Shown: positions 26,938 to 35,662 of the stretch, in pieces
How the letters are laid out: each line of letters opens with the position of its first letter
Position numbering within the stretch: position 1 is the stretch's first letter
Source of the DNA: Parafrankia elaeagni
GTDB lineage: Bacteria > Actinomycetota > Actinomycetes > Frankiales > Frankiaceae
Assembly (NCBI RefSeq): GCF_000374165.1
Contig: NZ_KB893772.1
Location: 1-64,000, forward strand
Length of the DNA stretch: 64,000 nucleotides
Reading direction: 5' to 3'
The notes under the pieces: generated by a model
The model's database searches: none
The model's input: only the letters and a program-made list of their open reading frames with translations
What the model was told of the DNA's origin: nothing
Position numbers and translations under genes: made by a program

Positions 26938-29148
26938 GTGCCCGCCGTCGACCGCGCCCGCATCGCCCGGGCGCTGCCCCGCTACAGCCTCGGCGAGCAG
27001 CTCGGCGCCGGCTCGTTCGGTCTCGTCCTCGCCGGGCGGCACCTCGACCTCGACCGCACGGTCGCGGTCAAGGTACTCGTCGCCCCGTCGGCGGCCGAGC
27101 GCGGGTTCCGCGCCGAGGCACGGATCCTCAGCCGTCTCGACCATCCACACATCGTGCGGATCTACGACTGTGTCGTGCAGGACGACCTGTGCCTGCTGGT
27201 GATGGAGATGCTCGGCGGCGGCACCCTGGCGCGGCACCGGCTGTCCGCCGCGGCCGCCCTCGCGGTCGGCGCCGCCGTCGCCGACGCGCTCGCGCACGCC
27301 CACGCGCACGGGGTGCTGCACCGCGACATCAAACCCGACAACATCCTGTTCACCGAGACCGGGCAGCCCAAGCTCGCCGACTTCGGCATCGGGAAGATCC
27401 TCGACGGCGCGGCGGGCACGGCCAGCCGGGTCGTCGGCTCCCCCCGCTACATGGCGCCCGAGCAGATCGCCGGCGGGACCGTCGGCCCCGCGACGGACCT
27501 GTACGCGCTCGGCGCCGTCCTCTACGAGCTGGTCGCCGGACGTCCGATGTTCGACGCCGCGCTGTCCGTGCCGGAGCTGCTGCGCCACCAGCGTGAGGTG
27601 AACCCGCCGGTACCCGCCGCCGTCCCGCCGGCGGTGCGCGACCTCGTGCTGCGGGCACTGGCGAAGAACCCCGCCGACCGTCCGGCGGACGCCCGCACGT
27701 TCGCCCAGGCGCTGGGCGCCGCCGCGGCCAGCCTGTTCGGGCCAGGCTGGCCGGCGGACAGCAGCCTGGTCATCCACCTCCCCGAATCCGCCGCCACCCC
27801 CGCGACCGCCGAGACCGGTGCCGCGCCACGCTTCACCCCGGCACCCGCTCCCACCACCCGCCCGGACCATGCCGCCGCCGCGCCGACGTCCGGCCCGGGC
27901 CCGGGCACGTCCACCGAGCTGCCCCCCGACAGTGCTGTGCCGCCGCTGCCCTCCCACCCGGGCCGGCACCCGGGGGCTGCCGCGTCGCGCAACCTGTTCG
28001 AGGGCACCCCGTACGCCGCCGGCCGCGGTCGGGTCCGGCGTCGCGCGGCCGTCGCCGTGGCGGCCGCGCTCGTGGCGGTGGTCGCCGCCGCGGCTGTCCT
28101 GCTCTCCCGCGGCGGTGACCAGTCCGCCGCGGGGCGGGGATCCACGGGCGGTGAACCGTCCCCGGGCGCCGCACCGCCGGCCGCCGCGCCCGTGCCGCCG
28201 GTCCTGGACGCCATCGAGGCCTGGGCGCTCGCCCCGCCCGGTGGCTTCTACGCGGTCGACCGGGCGGGGAACCGGCTGCTGCGCCTGAGCCTGGACGGGA
28301 CGGTGTCCGCCGTGGCCGGTACCGGCGTCGAGGGCTCGACGGGGGATGGCGGGCCGGCGCCCGCGGCGCGGCTGCGGGGCGTGACCGACGTCGCGGTCGG
28401 CCCGGACGGCACCGTCTACCTCGCGGACGGTGGCAACCAGCGGATCCGCCGCATCGGCACCGACGGGGTGATCACCACGGTGGTCGGCGGCGGGACCGGC
28501 TCGCTACGGGACGGCTCCCGCGCCACCGAGGTCTCGCTGGGGCTGGTGTCCGGGCCGATCGCCGTCGACACCGGCGGCGACCTGTACTTCACCGGCGCGG
28601 GCAAAGTGTTCCGGGTCGACCGCAGCGGCGTGGCCCGGGCCGTCGGCCGCACCCTGGCGCCCGGCACGGTCGACGACCCGGAGCCCGCGGAGGCCGCCGT
28701 CCCGGTGGTGGCGGCCAGCATCGGGGACATCGAGGTGCATGACGGGCGGGTCTTCCTCGCCGACTACAGCGTCGACCGGGTGCAGGTCCTCGACCCGGAC
28801 GACACGGTCCCGGTCCGCACCCTCGCCGCCGCCCCCGACGGCGGCGAGGGCACGTGGCAGCTGCCCAGCGGTCCGTCCGCGCTCGCGGTGGACATAGCCG
28901 GGAACCTCTACGTCGCCGAGTCCGGCGCGAACCGGGTGCGCCGCGTCGATCCGCGCGGGGCCGTGACGACCGTGGCCGGCACCGGTGAGCTCGGGTCGGG
29001 CGGCGACGGCGGCCCCGCCACCGCCGCCCGGCTGTGGGCACCCGCCCGGGTCCTCGTCGATGCCGCGGGGGTCCTCTACATCGGCGAGACGGGCGTGACG
29101 GTCCGCCGCGTGGGCCCCGACGGCATGATCAGCCGCCTCCACGACTGA
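26938..29148 (+). CDS. receptor-type Ser/Thr kinase with divergent NHL propeller
   Basis: 736-residue paralogue of the preceding gene. Kinase motifs are complete: LGAGSFGLV, Lys45, HRDIKPDN with Asp130, ADFGIGK, PRYMAPEQ. Transmembrane helix at about 368-390 (AAVAVAAALVAVVAAAAVLL). Six NHL-like blades can be counted, but the third and fourth are eroded (DLYFTGAGKVFRVD; VFLADYSVDRVQVLD), so the propeller face differs from its neighbour's. GTG 26938 with GGGCGG upstream, 11 nt after the previous stop. The kinase halves of this gene and the previous one are far more alike than the propellers, consistent with sensing different ligands. Confidence 0.9.
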   Translation: MPAVDRARIARALPRYSLGEQLGAGSFGLVLAGRHLDLDRTVAVKVLVAPSAAERGFRAEARILSRLDHPHIVRIYDCVVQDDLCLLVMEMLGGGTLARHRLSAAAALAVGAAVADALAHAHAHGVLHRDIKPDNILFTETGQPKLADFGIGKILDGAAGTASRVVGSPRYMAPEQIAGGTVGPATDLYALGAVLYELVAGRPMFDAALSVPELLRHQREVNPPVPAAVPPAVRDLVLRALAKNPADRPADARTFAQALGAAAASLFGPGWPADSSLVIHLPESAATPATAETGAAPRFTPAPAPTTRPDHAAAAPTSGPGPGTSTELPPDSAVPPLPSHPGRHPGAAASRNLFEGTPYAAGRGRVRRRAAVAVAAALVAVVAAAAVLLSRGGDQSAAGRGSTGGEPSPGAAPPAAAPVPPVLDAIEAWALAPPGGFYAVDRAGNRLLRLSLDGTVSAVAGTGVEGSTGDGGPAPAARLRGVTDVAVGPDGTVYLADGGNQRIRRIGTDGVITTVVGGGTGSLRDGSRATEVSLGLVSGPIAVDTGGDLYFTGAGKVFRVDRSGVARAVGRTLAPGTVDDPEPAEAAVPVVAASIGDIEVHDGRVFLADYSVDRVQVLDPDDTVPVRTLAAAPDGGEGTWQLPSGPSALAVDIAGNLYVAESGANRVRRVDPRGAVTTVAGTGELGSGGDGGPATAARLWAPARVLVDAAGVLYIGETGVTVRRVGPDGMISRLHD

Positions 29149-29189
29149 CCGACCACGACCGACCACGTGCCAGTCCGGGCGGCGCCGGC

Positions 29190-30197
29190 TCACACGGTGA
29201 CAGCGCCCTGGCCGGCGGGGTTGGCGGCGACGCCGCGCGGCGTGGGAGCCGGCGGGTACGGGGGTCGGTAGTCGGGGTCGATCTGGGTGGTGAGATCGGT
29301 TCCGGTGCTGTCGTTGGCCCAGGCGTGGGCGTTGCGGCGGTGGATCTCGTGCATCTGGGTGAGGAAACGCCGCGGATCACGGATGGTGGCGTCGACCGCG
29401 GCCTGCAGCTCGCGGAGGGCTGCCCGGTTGGCCGGTTCGAGGTCGTCGAGGTGGAACGGGCGGCCCTGTTCGAGGGCCCGGACGGGGGCGGACTGGTGGA
29501 AGCAGACGCGTAGATCGTCGCCGACCTGGTCGCGGAGGAACGTGACGTCCGCCGCGTCGGTGATCTTGTTGCCGAGGACGGACATCGTGACGTCGAAGCC
29601 GGTGGCGTACTCGCGGTACTGGCGGTGCACGGCGACGCCCTTCCTGGTCGGTTCGCTGACCAGGAAGGTGTGGTCGAAGCGGGTGAACAGTCCGGAGGCG
29701 AACGCGTCGGCGCCGGCGGTCATGTCGACGACGACGTACTCGTCGGCACCGTCGGTGAGGTGGTTGAGCAGCAGTTCGACGGCGCCGAGCTTGGAGTGGA
29801 AGCAGGCGACCCCGAGGTCGGACTCGGTGAACGCGCCGGTTGCCAGCAGCCGGACTCCGTTGACGTCGGTGCCGAAGCGTTCCCAGAGCGGGTTCGTCTC
29901 CGTGACTGACAGCAGGCGTGATCCGGGTCCGGGTGGCGTGGTCTTGACCATCAGGGTGGCGGACGGGACGCGGGGGTTGCTGCCGCGCAGGTAGTCCTTG
30001 ATCTCGCCGAGGTGCTCGCCCATCGGCGGCGCGACGGTGCCGGCGGTGTCCGCGGCGCCGAGGGCGGCGCCGAGGTGCTGGTTGATGTCGGCGTCGATGG
30101 CCAGGACGGGGCGGCCGAGCGAGGCGAGGTGGCGGCAGAGCAGCGCGGAGAGCGTGGTCTTCCCGCTGCCGCCCTTGCCGACGAAGGCGATCTTCAT
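29190..30197 (-). CDS. CooC/MinD-like P-loop ATPase
   Basis: 335-residue ATPase of the SIMIBI class: deviant Walker A GKGGSGKTTLSALL at residue 7, AIDADINQHLG (switch I Asp), and YVVVDMTAGADAF (Walker B/switch II). The order and length fit the CooC-type group, which uses ATP to help insert nickel or other metals into enzymes, but also ParA/MinD-like partners of unknown role. The last 60 residues are Pro-rich and family-specific. ATG 30197 has GGAG 8 nt upstream. Upstream is a metal-regulator-like palindrome. No CO dehydrogenase or hydrogenase gene is in the window. Confidence 0.78.
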   Translation of the reverse strand: MKIAFVGKGGSGKTTLSALLCRHLASLGRPVLAIDADINQHLGAALGAADTAGTVAPPMGEHLGEIKDYLRGSNPRVPSATLMVKTTPPGPGSRLLSVTETNPLWERFGTDVNGVRLLATGAFTESDLGVACFHSKLGAVELLLNHLTDGADEYVVVDMTAGADAFASGLFTRFDHTFLVSEPTRKGVAVHRQYREYATGFDVTMSVLGNKITDAADVTFLRDQVGDDLRVCFHQSAPVRALEQGRPFHLDDLEPANRAALRELQAAVDATIRDPRRFLTQMHEIHRRNAHAWANDSTGTDLTTQIDPDYRPPYPPAPTPRGVAANPAGQGAVTV

Positions 30198-30246
30198 GGT
30201 GGGCTCCGAGGTCGTGGCGGCGTTGCCGCGATCAGACCAGCATCGT

Positions 30247-30260
30247 AACCGTTATCGTTT
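30247..30260. promoter_or_regulatory. Fur/Zur-like palindrome upstream of the CooC-like ATPase
   Basis: AACCGTTATCGTTT is a quasi-palindrome (10 of 14 positions symmetric) inside an AT-rich island starting 50 bp before the ATPase start. Its layout recalls Fur/Zur-family boxes of actinobacteria. Identification of the regulator is inference. Confidence 0.35.
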
Positions 30261-30335
30261 CCATTAATCGCGCAGGGTGGCCCGTCGTCGGAGGTGCCGC
30301 CGGGCTCGGCGGCGGATCCGCCCCGGGAACGGTCC

Positions 30336-30341
30336 TACGAT
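30336..30341 (+). promoter_or_regulatory. -10 hexamer for leaderless Nudix gene
   Basis: TACGAT is 7 nt before ATG 30349; no Shine-Dalgarno sequence. Confidence 0.4.
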
Positions 30342-30348
30342 CGGCCGC

Positions 30349-31053
30349 ATGACACAGCCACCGTTACTCGTGCCCGCCGCCAGCGCCGTGTTGCTGCGTG
30401 ACCGGCCGTCCGGGCCGGAGGTACTGCTGCTGCGGCGCAGCCTCACCGCATCCTTCGCGCCAGGTGCCTGGGTCTTCCCAGGGGGGCGGGTCGATGCCGC
30501 TGACGCCGATGCCGCTGACGGCGGTGGGGAGATCGTCGGGGCGGCGTCCGCCGAGCTGGCGGCGGCCCGACGGGCGGCCGTGCGGGAGACGGCGGAGGAG
30601 GCCGGCCTGGTGATCGACGGCGCCGCGCTGGTCCCCCTGACGCGCTGGTGCCCGCCCGCCACCGCGGCGCGTCGCTTCCTCACCTGGATTCTGCTCGGCC
30701 GCGCTCCCGAGCAGCCTGTCACCGTGGACGGCGGTGAGATCACCGAGCACCGCTGGGCGCGGCCGGCGGACGCCCTGGTCGCGCGCGACCGCGGCGACCT
30801 CGAGCTGCTGCCCCCGACCTGGGTGACGCTGTGGACGCTCGCCCCTTGCATCAGCGCCGAGGACGCCCTCATCACCGCTGCGGCCGCACCGCCGGAACTG
30901 TTCGAAACCCGGTTCGTCCGGGTGGCGGAGGGACTGGTGGCGATGTGGCATGGCGACGAGGAGTACGGCGACCCCGCGGCCGCAGCCCTCCCCGGAGCGC
31001 GCCACCGGCTCTGGATGCTGGACACCGGCTGGCGATATGAGCGCCACGTGTAG
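30349..31053 (+). CDS. Nudix hydrolase
   Basis: 234-residue Nudix-fold protein. The Nudix box is recognisable as PGGRVD ... ARRAAVRETAEEAGLVI, but about 20 residues are inserted between the opening Gly and the REx2EE part, as in the NUDT19-like CoA/nucleotide-diphosphatase group. Possible substrates are acyl-CoA or nucleoside diphosphate derivatives; a CoA-related role would fit the thiolase/dehydrogenase genes that follow. ATG 30349 is chosen over the long upstream frame because it starts at the natural N-terminus and is preceded by a leaderless-type -10. Confidence 0.82.
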   Translation: MTQPPLLVPAASAVLLRDRPSGPEVLLLRRSLTASFAPGAWVFPGGRVDAADADAADGGGEIVGAASAELAAARRAAVRETAEEAGLVIDGAALVPLTRWCPPATAARRFLTWILLGRAPEQPVTVDGGEITEHRWARPADALVARDRGDLELLPPTWVTLWTLAPCISAEDALITAAAAPPELFETRFVRVAEGLVAMWHGDEEYGDPAAAALPGARHRLWMLDTGWRYERHV

Positions 31054-31204
31054 CCGAGCAATGCGAATATTCCGCCCGGGGAGTACCTGGCCGTCGGCTC
31101 CAACCGCGGCGCCCGGCGCCGTCCGGCGCCGTCCGGCCTCGGCGGTCCGGCGCACCGTCGGATGCGCATACGCTGGCCGTGTCGCCTCCAGGAGGAGTGG
31201 TCGG

Positions 31205-31828
31205 ATGGCAGACCAGTCCGCGCGCCGTGTGGGCCGCCCGCCGTCCACGGTCGACGGGCGGACGGTGCCCGAGCGGCTGCTGGGCGTCGCGCTCAGGCTG
31301 TTCGCCGAGAAGGGCTTCGAGGGGACCTCGGTCCAGGACGTGGTGGCGGCGGCCGGGGTGACCAAGGGCGCGATGTACCACTACTTCGGCTCCAAGGACG
31401 ACCTGCTCTACGAGATCTACGGCCGGGTCCTGCGCATGCAGACGGCCCGGCTCGAGAAGGCCGCCGCCCAGGAGGGGCCGATCGGGGAACGTGTGCACGC
31501 GGCGGCCGCCGACGTGGTGGTCACGACGATCGAGAACCTCGAGAGCGCCACGATCTTCTTCCGGTCGCTGCACCAGCTGAACGAGGAGAAGCGGAAGGAA
31601 GTGCGCCGCGAACGCCGGCGCTACCACCAGATCTTCCGCGCCATGATCGAGGAGGGGCAGGCCTGCGGCGCCTTCCGGGACGACCTGGACGCGGACCTGA
31701 TCGTCGACTACTTCTTCGGTTCCGTGCACCACCTGCCGATGTGGTGGAAGCCCCGCGGCAGGCTCTCCGAGCGTGAGATCGGCCGGTCGTTCGCCGACCT
31801 CCTGCTGGCCGGCCTGACCCCGCGCTGA
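31205..31828 (+). CDS. TetR-family repressor of the adjacent acyl-CoA operon
   Basis: 207-residue regulator: GRPPSTVDGRTVPERLLGVA, HTH LFAEKGFEGTSVQDVVAAAG then GAMYHYFGSKDDLL, and a C-terminal domain of the KstR2/FadR-like TetR_C type. ATG 31205 follows GGAGGAG (31191-31197); TACGCT at 31169-31174 is a plausible -10. A perfect 18-bp palindrome lies 48 bp beyond its stop and upstream of the thiolase gene, so it probably represses thiolase and two acyl-CoA dehydrogenases and is released by an acyl-CoA or acid ligand. Confidence 0.87.
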   Translation: MADQSARRVGRPPSTVDGRTVPERLLGVALRLFAEKGFEGTSVQDVVAAAGVTKGAMYHYFGSKDDLLYEIYGRVLRMQTARLEKAAAQEGPIGERVHAAAADVVVTTIENLESATIFFRSLHQLNEEKRKEVRRERRRYHQIFRAMIEEGQACGAFRDDLDADLIVDYFFGSVHHLPMWWKPRGRLSEREIGRSFADLLLAGLTPR

Positions 31829-31875
31829 CTCCACGCCGTATCCGTTGACACGCCGGGGCGCCCCCGGCATCCTCA

Positions 31876-31893
31876 ATACCGACCAGACGGTAT
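31876..31893. promoter_or_regulatory. TetR operator upstream of thiolase operon
   Basis: ATACCG-ACCAGA-CGGTAT: perfect 6-bp arms around a 6-bp spacer, the form seen for TetR regulators of lipid catabolism in actinobacteria. It ends 110 bp before the thiolase start. Confidence 0.6.
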
Positions 31894-32002
31894 GTGGCCG
31901 CGGATGGTGGCGACCCGTCGAGGTTCCGTGGCGGAGTGGATCAGGCGGAGCCAGGCAGCGCCTGGTTCGTGGTAACGCCTCGTCCGTAGGGAAGGAATCG
32001 CG

Positions 32003-33220
32003 ATGCCGGAAGCCGTGATCGTCGCCACCGCCCGTTCGCCGATCGGCCGCGCGGTGAAGGGCTCCCTGAAGGACATGCGTCCGGACGACCTCGCCGTCCA
32101 GATGGTGCGGGCGGCGCTGGACAGGGTGCCGGCACTCGACCCGGCCGAGATCGACGACCTGGTGCTCGGCTGCGGCCAGCCGGCCGGGGAGGCGGGCAAC
32201 AACCTGGGCCGTGCCGTCGCCGTCCTGGCCGGTCTGGACCAGGTGCCCGGTACCACCGTGAACCGCTACTGCTCCTCGAGCCTGCAGAGCACCCGGATGG
32301 CATTGCACGCGATCAGGGCGGGGGAGGGCGACGTGTTCGTCTCCGTCGGGGTCGAGACCGTGAGCCGGTACTTCAAGGGCAACGCCGACAACCTGCCCGA
32401 CACCCGCAACCCCGTGTTCGCGCAGGCGCAGGCCCGCACCGCGACGTTCGCCGCCGGTGGCCAGAGCTGGGCCGACCCCCGTGACGAGGGCCGGCTGCCC
32501 GACCTCTACATCGCGATGGGCCAGACCGCCGAGAACGTCGCCGAGCTCAAGGGGGTCACCCGGGCCGATCAGGACGCCTTCGGCGTGCGCAGCCAGAATC
32601 TCGCGGAGAAGGCGATCGCGGACGGTTTCTGGGCCCGTGACATCACCCCGGTGACCCTCCCCGACGGCACCCAGGTCACTCGTGACGACGGGCCGCGTGC
32701 CGGCGTCACGCTGGAGGCGGTCGCGGCGCTGAAGCCGGTGTTCCGTCCCGACGGCACGGTCACGGCCGGCAACTGCTGCCCGCTCAACGACGGCGCCGCC
32801 GCGGTGGTGATCATGTCGGACGTCAGGGCGAGGGCGCTGGGCATCACACCGCTGGCCCGGATCGTCTCCACCGGCGTCACGGGCCTCTCGCCCGAGATCA
32901 TGGGCCTCGGCCCGGTCCGGGCCTCCCAGCAGGCGCTGGCCCGGGCCGGCCTCACCATCGACGACATCGACCTGGTCGAGATCAACGAGGCCTTCGCCGC
33001 CCAGGTGATCGCCTCGGCCCGTGAGCTCGGTATCGACGAGGACAGGCTGAACGTCAACGGCGGCGCGATCGCGGTCGGCCACCCGTTCGGCATGACCGGT
33101 GCCCGGATCACCAGCACACTGATCAACTCGCTGCGGGACCGCGACAGGCAGTTCGGGCTGGAGACGATGTGCGTCGGCGGGGGCCAGGGCATGGCGATGG
33201 TCCTCGAGCGGCTGAGCTGA
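32003..33220 (+). CDS. acetyl-CoA C-acyltransferase (thiolase)
   Basis: 405-residue thiolase that cleaves 3-ketoacyl-CoA with CoA, or condenses two acyl-CoAs. Catalytic residues visible: Cys in NRYCSSSLQS, His in GHPFGMTGAR, Cys in MCVGGGQGMA. The NEAF motif (EINEAFAAQV) is intact. ATG 32003 follows AAGGA. It is the first gene of a putative operon with two acyl-CoA dehydrogenase genes, all presumably controlled by the TetR upstream. Substrate chain cannot be told; the paired dehydrogenases suggest a bulky or unusual acyl-CoA such as a steroid or aromatic side chain. Confidence 0.92.
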   Translation: MPEAVIVATARSPIGRAVKGSLKDMRPDDLAVQMVRAALDRVPALDPAEIDDLVLGCGQPAGEAGNNLGRAVAVLAGLDQVPGTTVNRYCSSSLQSTRMALHAIRAGEGDVFVSVGVETVSRYFKGNADNLPDTRNPVFAQAQARTATFAAGGQSWADPRDEGRLPDLYIAMGQTAENVAELKGVTRADQDAFGVRSQNLAEKAIADGFWARDITPVTLPDGTQVTRDDGPRAGVTLEAVAALKPVFRPDGTVTAGNCCPLNDGAAAVVIMSDVRARALGITPLARIVSTGVTGLSPEIMGLGPVRASQQALARAGLTIDDIDLVEINEAFAAQVIASARELGIDEDRLNVNGGAIAVGHPFGMTGARITSTLINSLRDRDRQFGLETMCVGGGQGMAMVLERLS

Positions 33221-33275
33221 GCGGAGCGGAGCGGAGCTCAGTGGAGCGGAACGGAGCCGAGTTGAGCGGAGGAAC
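33216..33275 (+). repeat. GAGCG-rich simple repeat
   Basis: Imperfect repeats of GAGCG / GGAGC covering the end of the thiolase gene and the spacer to the next gene. Confidence 0.6.
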
Positions 33276-33276
33276 C

Positions 33277-33330
33277 GTGACCTGCCCGATGAGTAGCGAT
33301 CAGTGTGAGGACATGGGACCGGCCCGATGA
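33277..33330 (+). CDS. possible coupling mini-ORF before acyl-CoA dehydrogenase
   Basis: A GGAGGA site precedes GTG 33277, opening a 17-codon frame that ends at TGA 33328-33330, overlapping ATG 33327 of the next gene (ATGA). The dehydrogenase itself has no good ribosome site, so translation may be delivered through this mini-ORF. The encoded peptide is unlikely to have its own role. Confidence 0.35.
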   Translation: MTCPMSSDQCEDMGPAR

Positions 33331-34514
33331 ACGACGACCTGCCTGAGGAACTCCGCCGCCGGGTGGAACGCTTCCTCGCCGCGCACGACCCGGCGACGAC
33401 GGAGCGCCTGACCTGGCTCCGCGCGCGGTTCGACGCCGGGCTGGCCTGGGTGTCGTTCCCCGCGGGCCTCGGCGGGCTCGGCCTGCCGCAGGCCCTGCAG
33501 GCCGAGGTGGACGGCCTCTTCGACGAGGCCGGGGCGCCGGACAACAGAAAGAAGGCCAACGGCATCGGCCTGGGGATGGCCGCGCCGACCATCCTCAGGT
33601 TCGGGACCGACGCGCAGAAACAGCGTTTCCTGCGCCCGCTGTGGACCGGCGAGGAGATCTGGTGCCAGCTCTTCAGCGAGCCCGGTGCCGGCTCCGACCT
33701 GGCCGGTGTCGCCACCCGCGCGGTCCGCGACGGTGACACCTGGGTGGTCAACGGGCAGAAGGTGTGGACCTCGGGTGCCCACCACGCCCGGTTCGCGATC
33801 CTGCTCGCCCGCACGAACCCCGACGTGCCGAAACACGGCGGGCTGACCTACTTCCTGTGCGACATGACCGACCCCGGCGTGGACGTCCGACCGCTGCGCC
33901 AGATCACCGGCGAGGCGGAGTTCAACGAGGTCTTCCTCACCGACGTGGCGATTCCCGACAGCCACCGGCTCGGCGCCGAAGGGGCGGGGTGGAAGGTCGC
34001 CAACGCCACGTTGAACAACGAACGGGTGGCGATCGGCGGCCGGGCCGCGCTCCGGGAGAGCGGCATGATCGGGGCGGTGGCCGACACCTGGCGGACGAAC
34101 CCGCAGCGCCGGACGCCCGAGCTGCACGCCCGGCTGCTCGGGCTGTGGGTCGAGGCCGAGGTCGCCCGGCTCACCGGCCAGCGGCTGCGGCAGAAGCTCG
34201 CGCTCGGGCAGCCCGGCCCGGAGGGCGCGACGATGAAACTCACCTTCGCCCGGCTCAACCAGCAGCTCAGCGGGCTGGAACTGGAGCTGCTCGGTGAGGA
34301 CGGTCTGCGCTACTCCGACTGGAGCATGACCCGGCCCGACAAGGTCGACATGACCGGCCGGGACGCCGGCTACCGCTACCTGCGCGCCAGAGGCAACTCC
34401 ATCGAGGGCGGTACCTCGGAGATCCTGCGCAACATCATCGCCGAGCGGCTCCTCGGCCTGCCCGCCGAGCCGCGGGTCGACAAGGACATCCCCTGGAAGG
34501 AGCTGCCCCGGTGA
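33327..34514 (+). CDS. acyl-CoA dehydrogenase (first of a pair)
   Basis: 395-residue FAD-dependent dehydrogenase introducing an alpha-beta double bond into an acyl-CoA. Domain marks: N-terminal helical domain, CQLFSEPGAGSDLAGVATRA and VVNGQKVWTSGAHHA in the beta domain, NNERVAIGG, and C-terminal RGNSIEGGTSEILRNIIAERLLGLP for FAD/quaternary contacts. The following gene encodes a shorter partner, and they overlap by 4 bp, the arrangement of heteromeric FadE pairs used on steroid or other bulky acyl-CoAs. Start ATG 33327 is likely translated by coupling to the mini-ORF. Confidence 0.9.
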   Translation: MNDDLPEELRRRVERFLAAHDPATTERLTWLRARFDAGLAWVSFPAGLGGLGLPQALQAEVDGLFDEAGAPDNRKKANGIGLGMAAPTILRFGTDAQKQRFLRPLWTGEEIWCQLFSEPGAGSDLAGVATRAVRDGDTWVVNGQKVWTSGAHHARFAILLARTNPDVPKHGGLTYFLCDMTDPGVDVRPLRQITGEAEFNEVFLTDVAIPDSHRLGAEGAGWKVANATLNNERVAIGGRAALRESGMIGAVADTWRTNPQRRTPELHARLLGLWVEAEVARLTGQRLRQKLALGQPGPEGATMKLTFARLNQQLSGLELELLGEDGLRYSDWSMTRPDKVDMTGRDAGYRYLRARGNSIEGGTSEILRNIIAERLLGLPAEPRVDKDIPWKELPR

Positions 34515-35602
34515 GCGACCTCGACCTCCTCTACAGCGACGTCGAGGACGACCTGCGCTCCTCCGTGCGCAACGTGCTCGCCGACCACTGCGACCCGGCC
34601 GCGGTGACCGCGGTCTACGACGGCGACCGGTCCGGGCTGGACGGGCTGTGGAAGGCGCTGGCCGTCGACCTCGGCCTCGCCGGCCTGCTCGTGCCCGAGG
34701 ACCGCGGCGGTGCGGGGGCGTCGGCCCGTGAGGCCGCCGTCGTGCTGGAGGAGCTCGGCCGGGCCGCGGCGCCGGTGCCGTTCCTCACCAGCTCCGTCGT
34801 CGCGACCGTCCTGCTCCTGGCGGCGCAGACCGACCTGCTGCCCCGGCTGGCCGCGGGGACGTCGACCGCGTCGCTCGTGGTGCCGCTCTCGACCGTTCCC
34901 GACGGGCCACTGCCGTCGGTCCGGGTCGGGGCGGGGGGCCGGCTCACCGGCACCATCACCAGCGTGGCGGGGGCCCTGGAGGCCGACGTGCTGCTGGTGC
35001 CGGTCCGCACGACCGACGGCATCGCCGTGTACGCCGTCGACACCGCCGTCGCCGAGGTGACCCCGGTCGTCTCGCTGGACATGACCCGCCAGCTCGCGGA
35101 CGTCACCCTCGCCGACGCCCCCGGCGAGCTCGTGCTCGGTGACGCCGAGCCCGCGCTACGCCGCGCACTGGAGGCCGGGGCCGCGCTCCTCGCCTCCGAA
35201 CAGCTGGGGGTGGCCCGCTGGTGTCTCGACACGACGGTGGCCTTCCTCCGGGAACGCCGGCAGTTCGGCCGGGCACTGGGTGGGTTCCAGGCCCTCAAGC
35301 ACCGTCTCGCCGACCTGTACACCGGCGTCGAGTCCATGAACGCCGCCGCCCGCCACGCCGCCGCCGCCCTGGCGGCCGGCGACCTGGATCTCCCGGTGGC
35401 CACTGCGGTGGCGCAGGCCTACTGCAGCGACCTCGCGGTCACCGCCGCCGAGGAGGCGGTGCAGCTCCACGGTGGTATCGGGATGACCTGGGAGTATCCG
35501 GTACACCTGTACCTCAAGCGGGCCAAGGCCGACCAGATCGCGTTCGGCACGCCGGACACCCACCGGGCCCGGCTCGGGGCACTGGTCGGACTGGACAGCT
35601 GA
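34511..35602 (+). CDS. acyl-CoA dehydrogenase (partner subunit)
   Basis: 363-residue protein, shorter and more divergent than its neighbour. Visible: DLGLAGLLVPEDRGGAGASAREAAVV and the C-terminal TAAEEAVQLHGGIGMTWEYPVHLYLKRAKADQ. GTG 34511 overlaps the preceding stop (GTGA), indicating translational coupling and equal dosage, as expected for an alpha2-beta2 dehydrogenase. The middle domain lacks the sharp SEPGAGSD motif, so catalysis may rest with one subunit of the pair only. Confidence 0.88.
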   Translation: MSDLDLLYSDVEDDLRSSVRNVLADHCDPAAVTAVYDGDRSGLDGLWKALAVDLGLAGLLVPEDRGGAGASAREAAVVLEELGRAAAPVPFLTSSVVATVLLLAAQTDLLPRLAAGTSTASLVVPLSTVPDGPLPSVRVGAGGRLTGTITSVAGALEADVLLVPVRTTDGIAVYAVDTAVAEVTPVVSLDMTRQLADVTLADAPGELVLGDAEPALRRALEAGAALLASEQLGVARWCLDTTVAFLRERRQFGRALGGFQALKHRLADLYTGVESMNAAARHAAAALAAGDLDLPVATAVAQAYCSDLAVTAAEEAVQLHGGIGMTWEYPVHLYLKRAKADQIAFGTPDTHRARLGALVGLDS

Positions 35603-35662
35603 CAGGCAGCTGGTGGTCGAGACCGGGACCTTCCGCCGCCGGGCGTCAGCGGAGACCGGCAG

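Noticed and set aside
30872-33814. 980-codon minus-strand frame over the TetR/thiolase region
   Set aside because: Antisense shadow of well-supported genes with clear catalytic motifs; no ribosome site and low-complexity composition.
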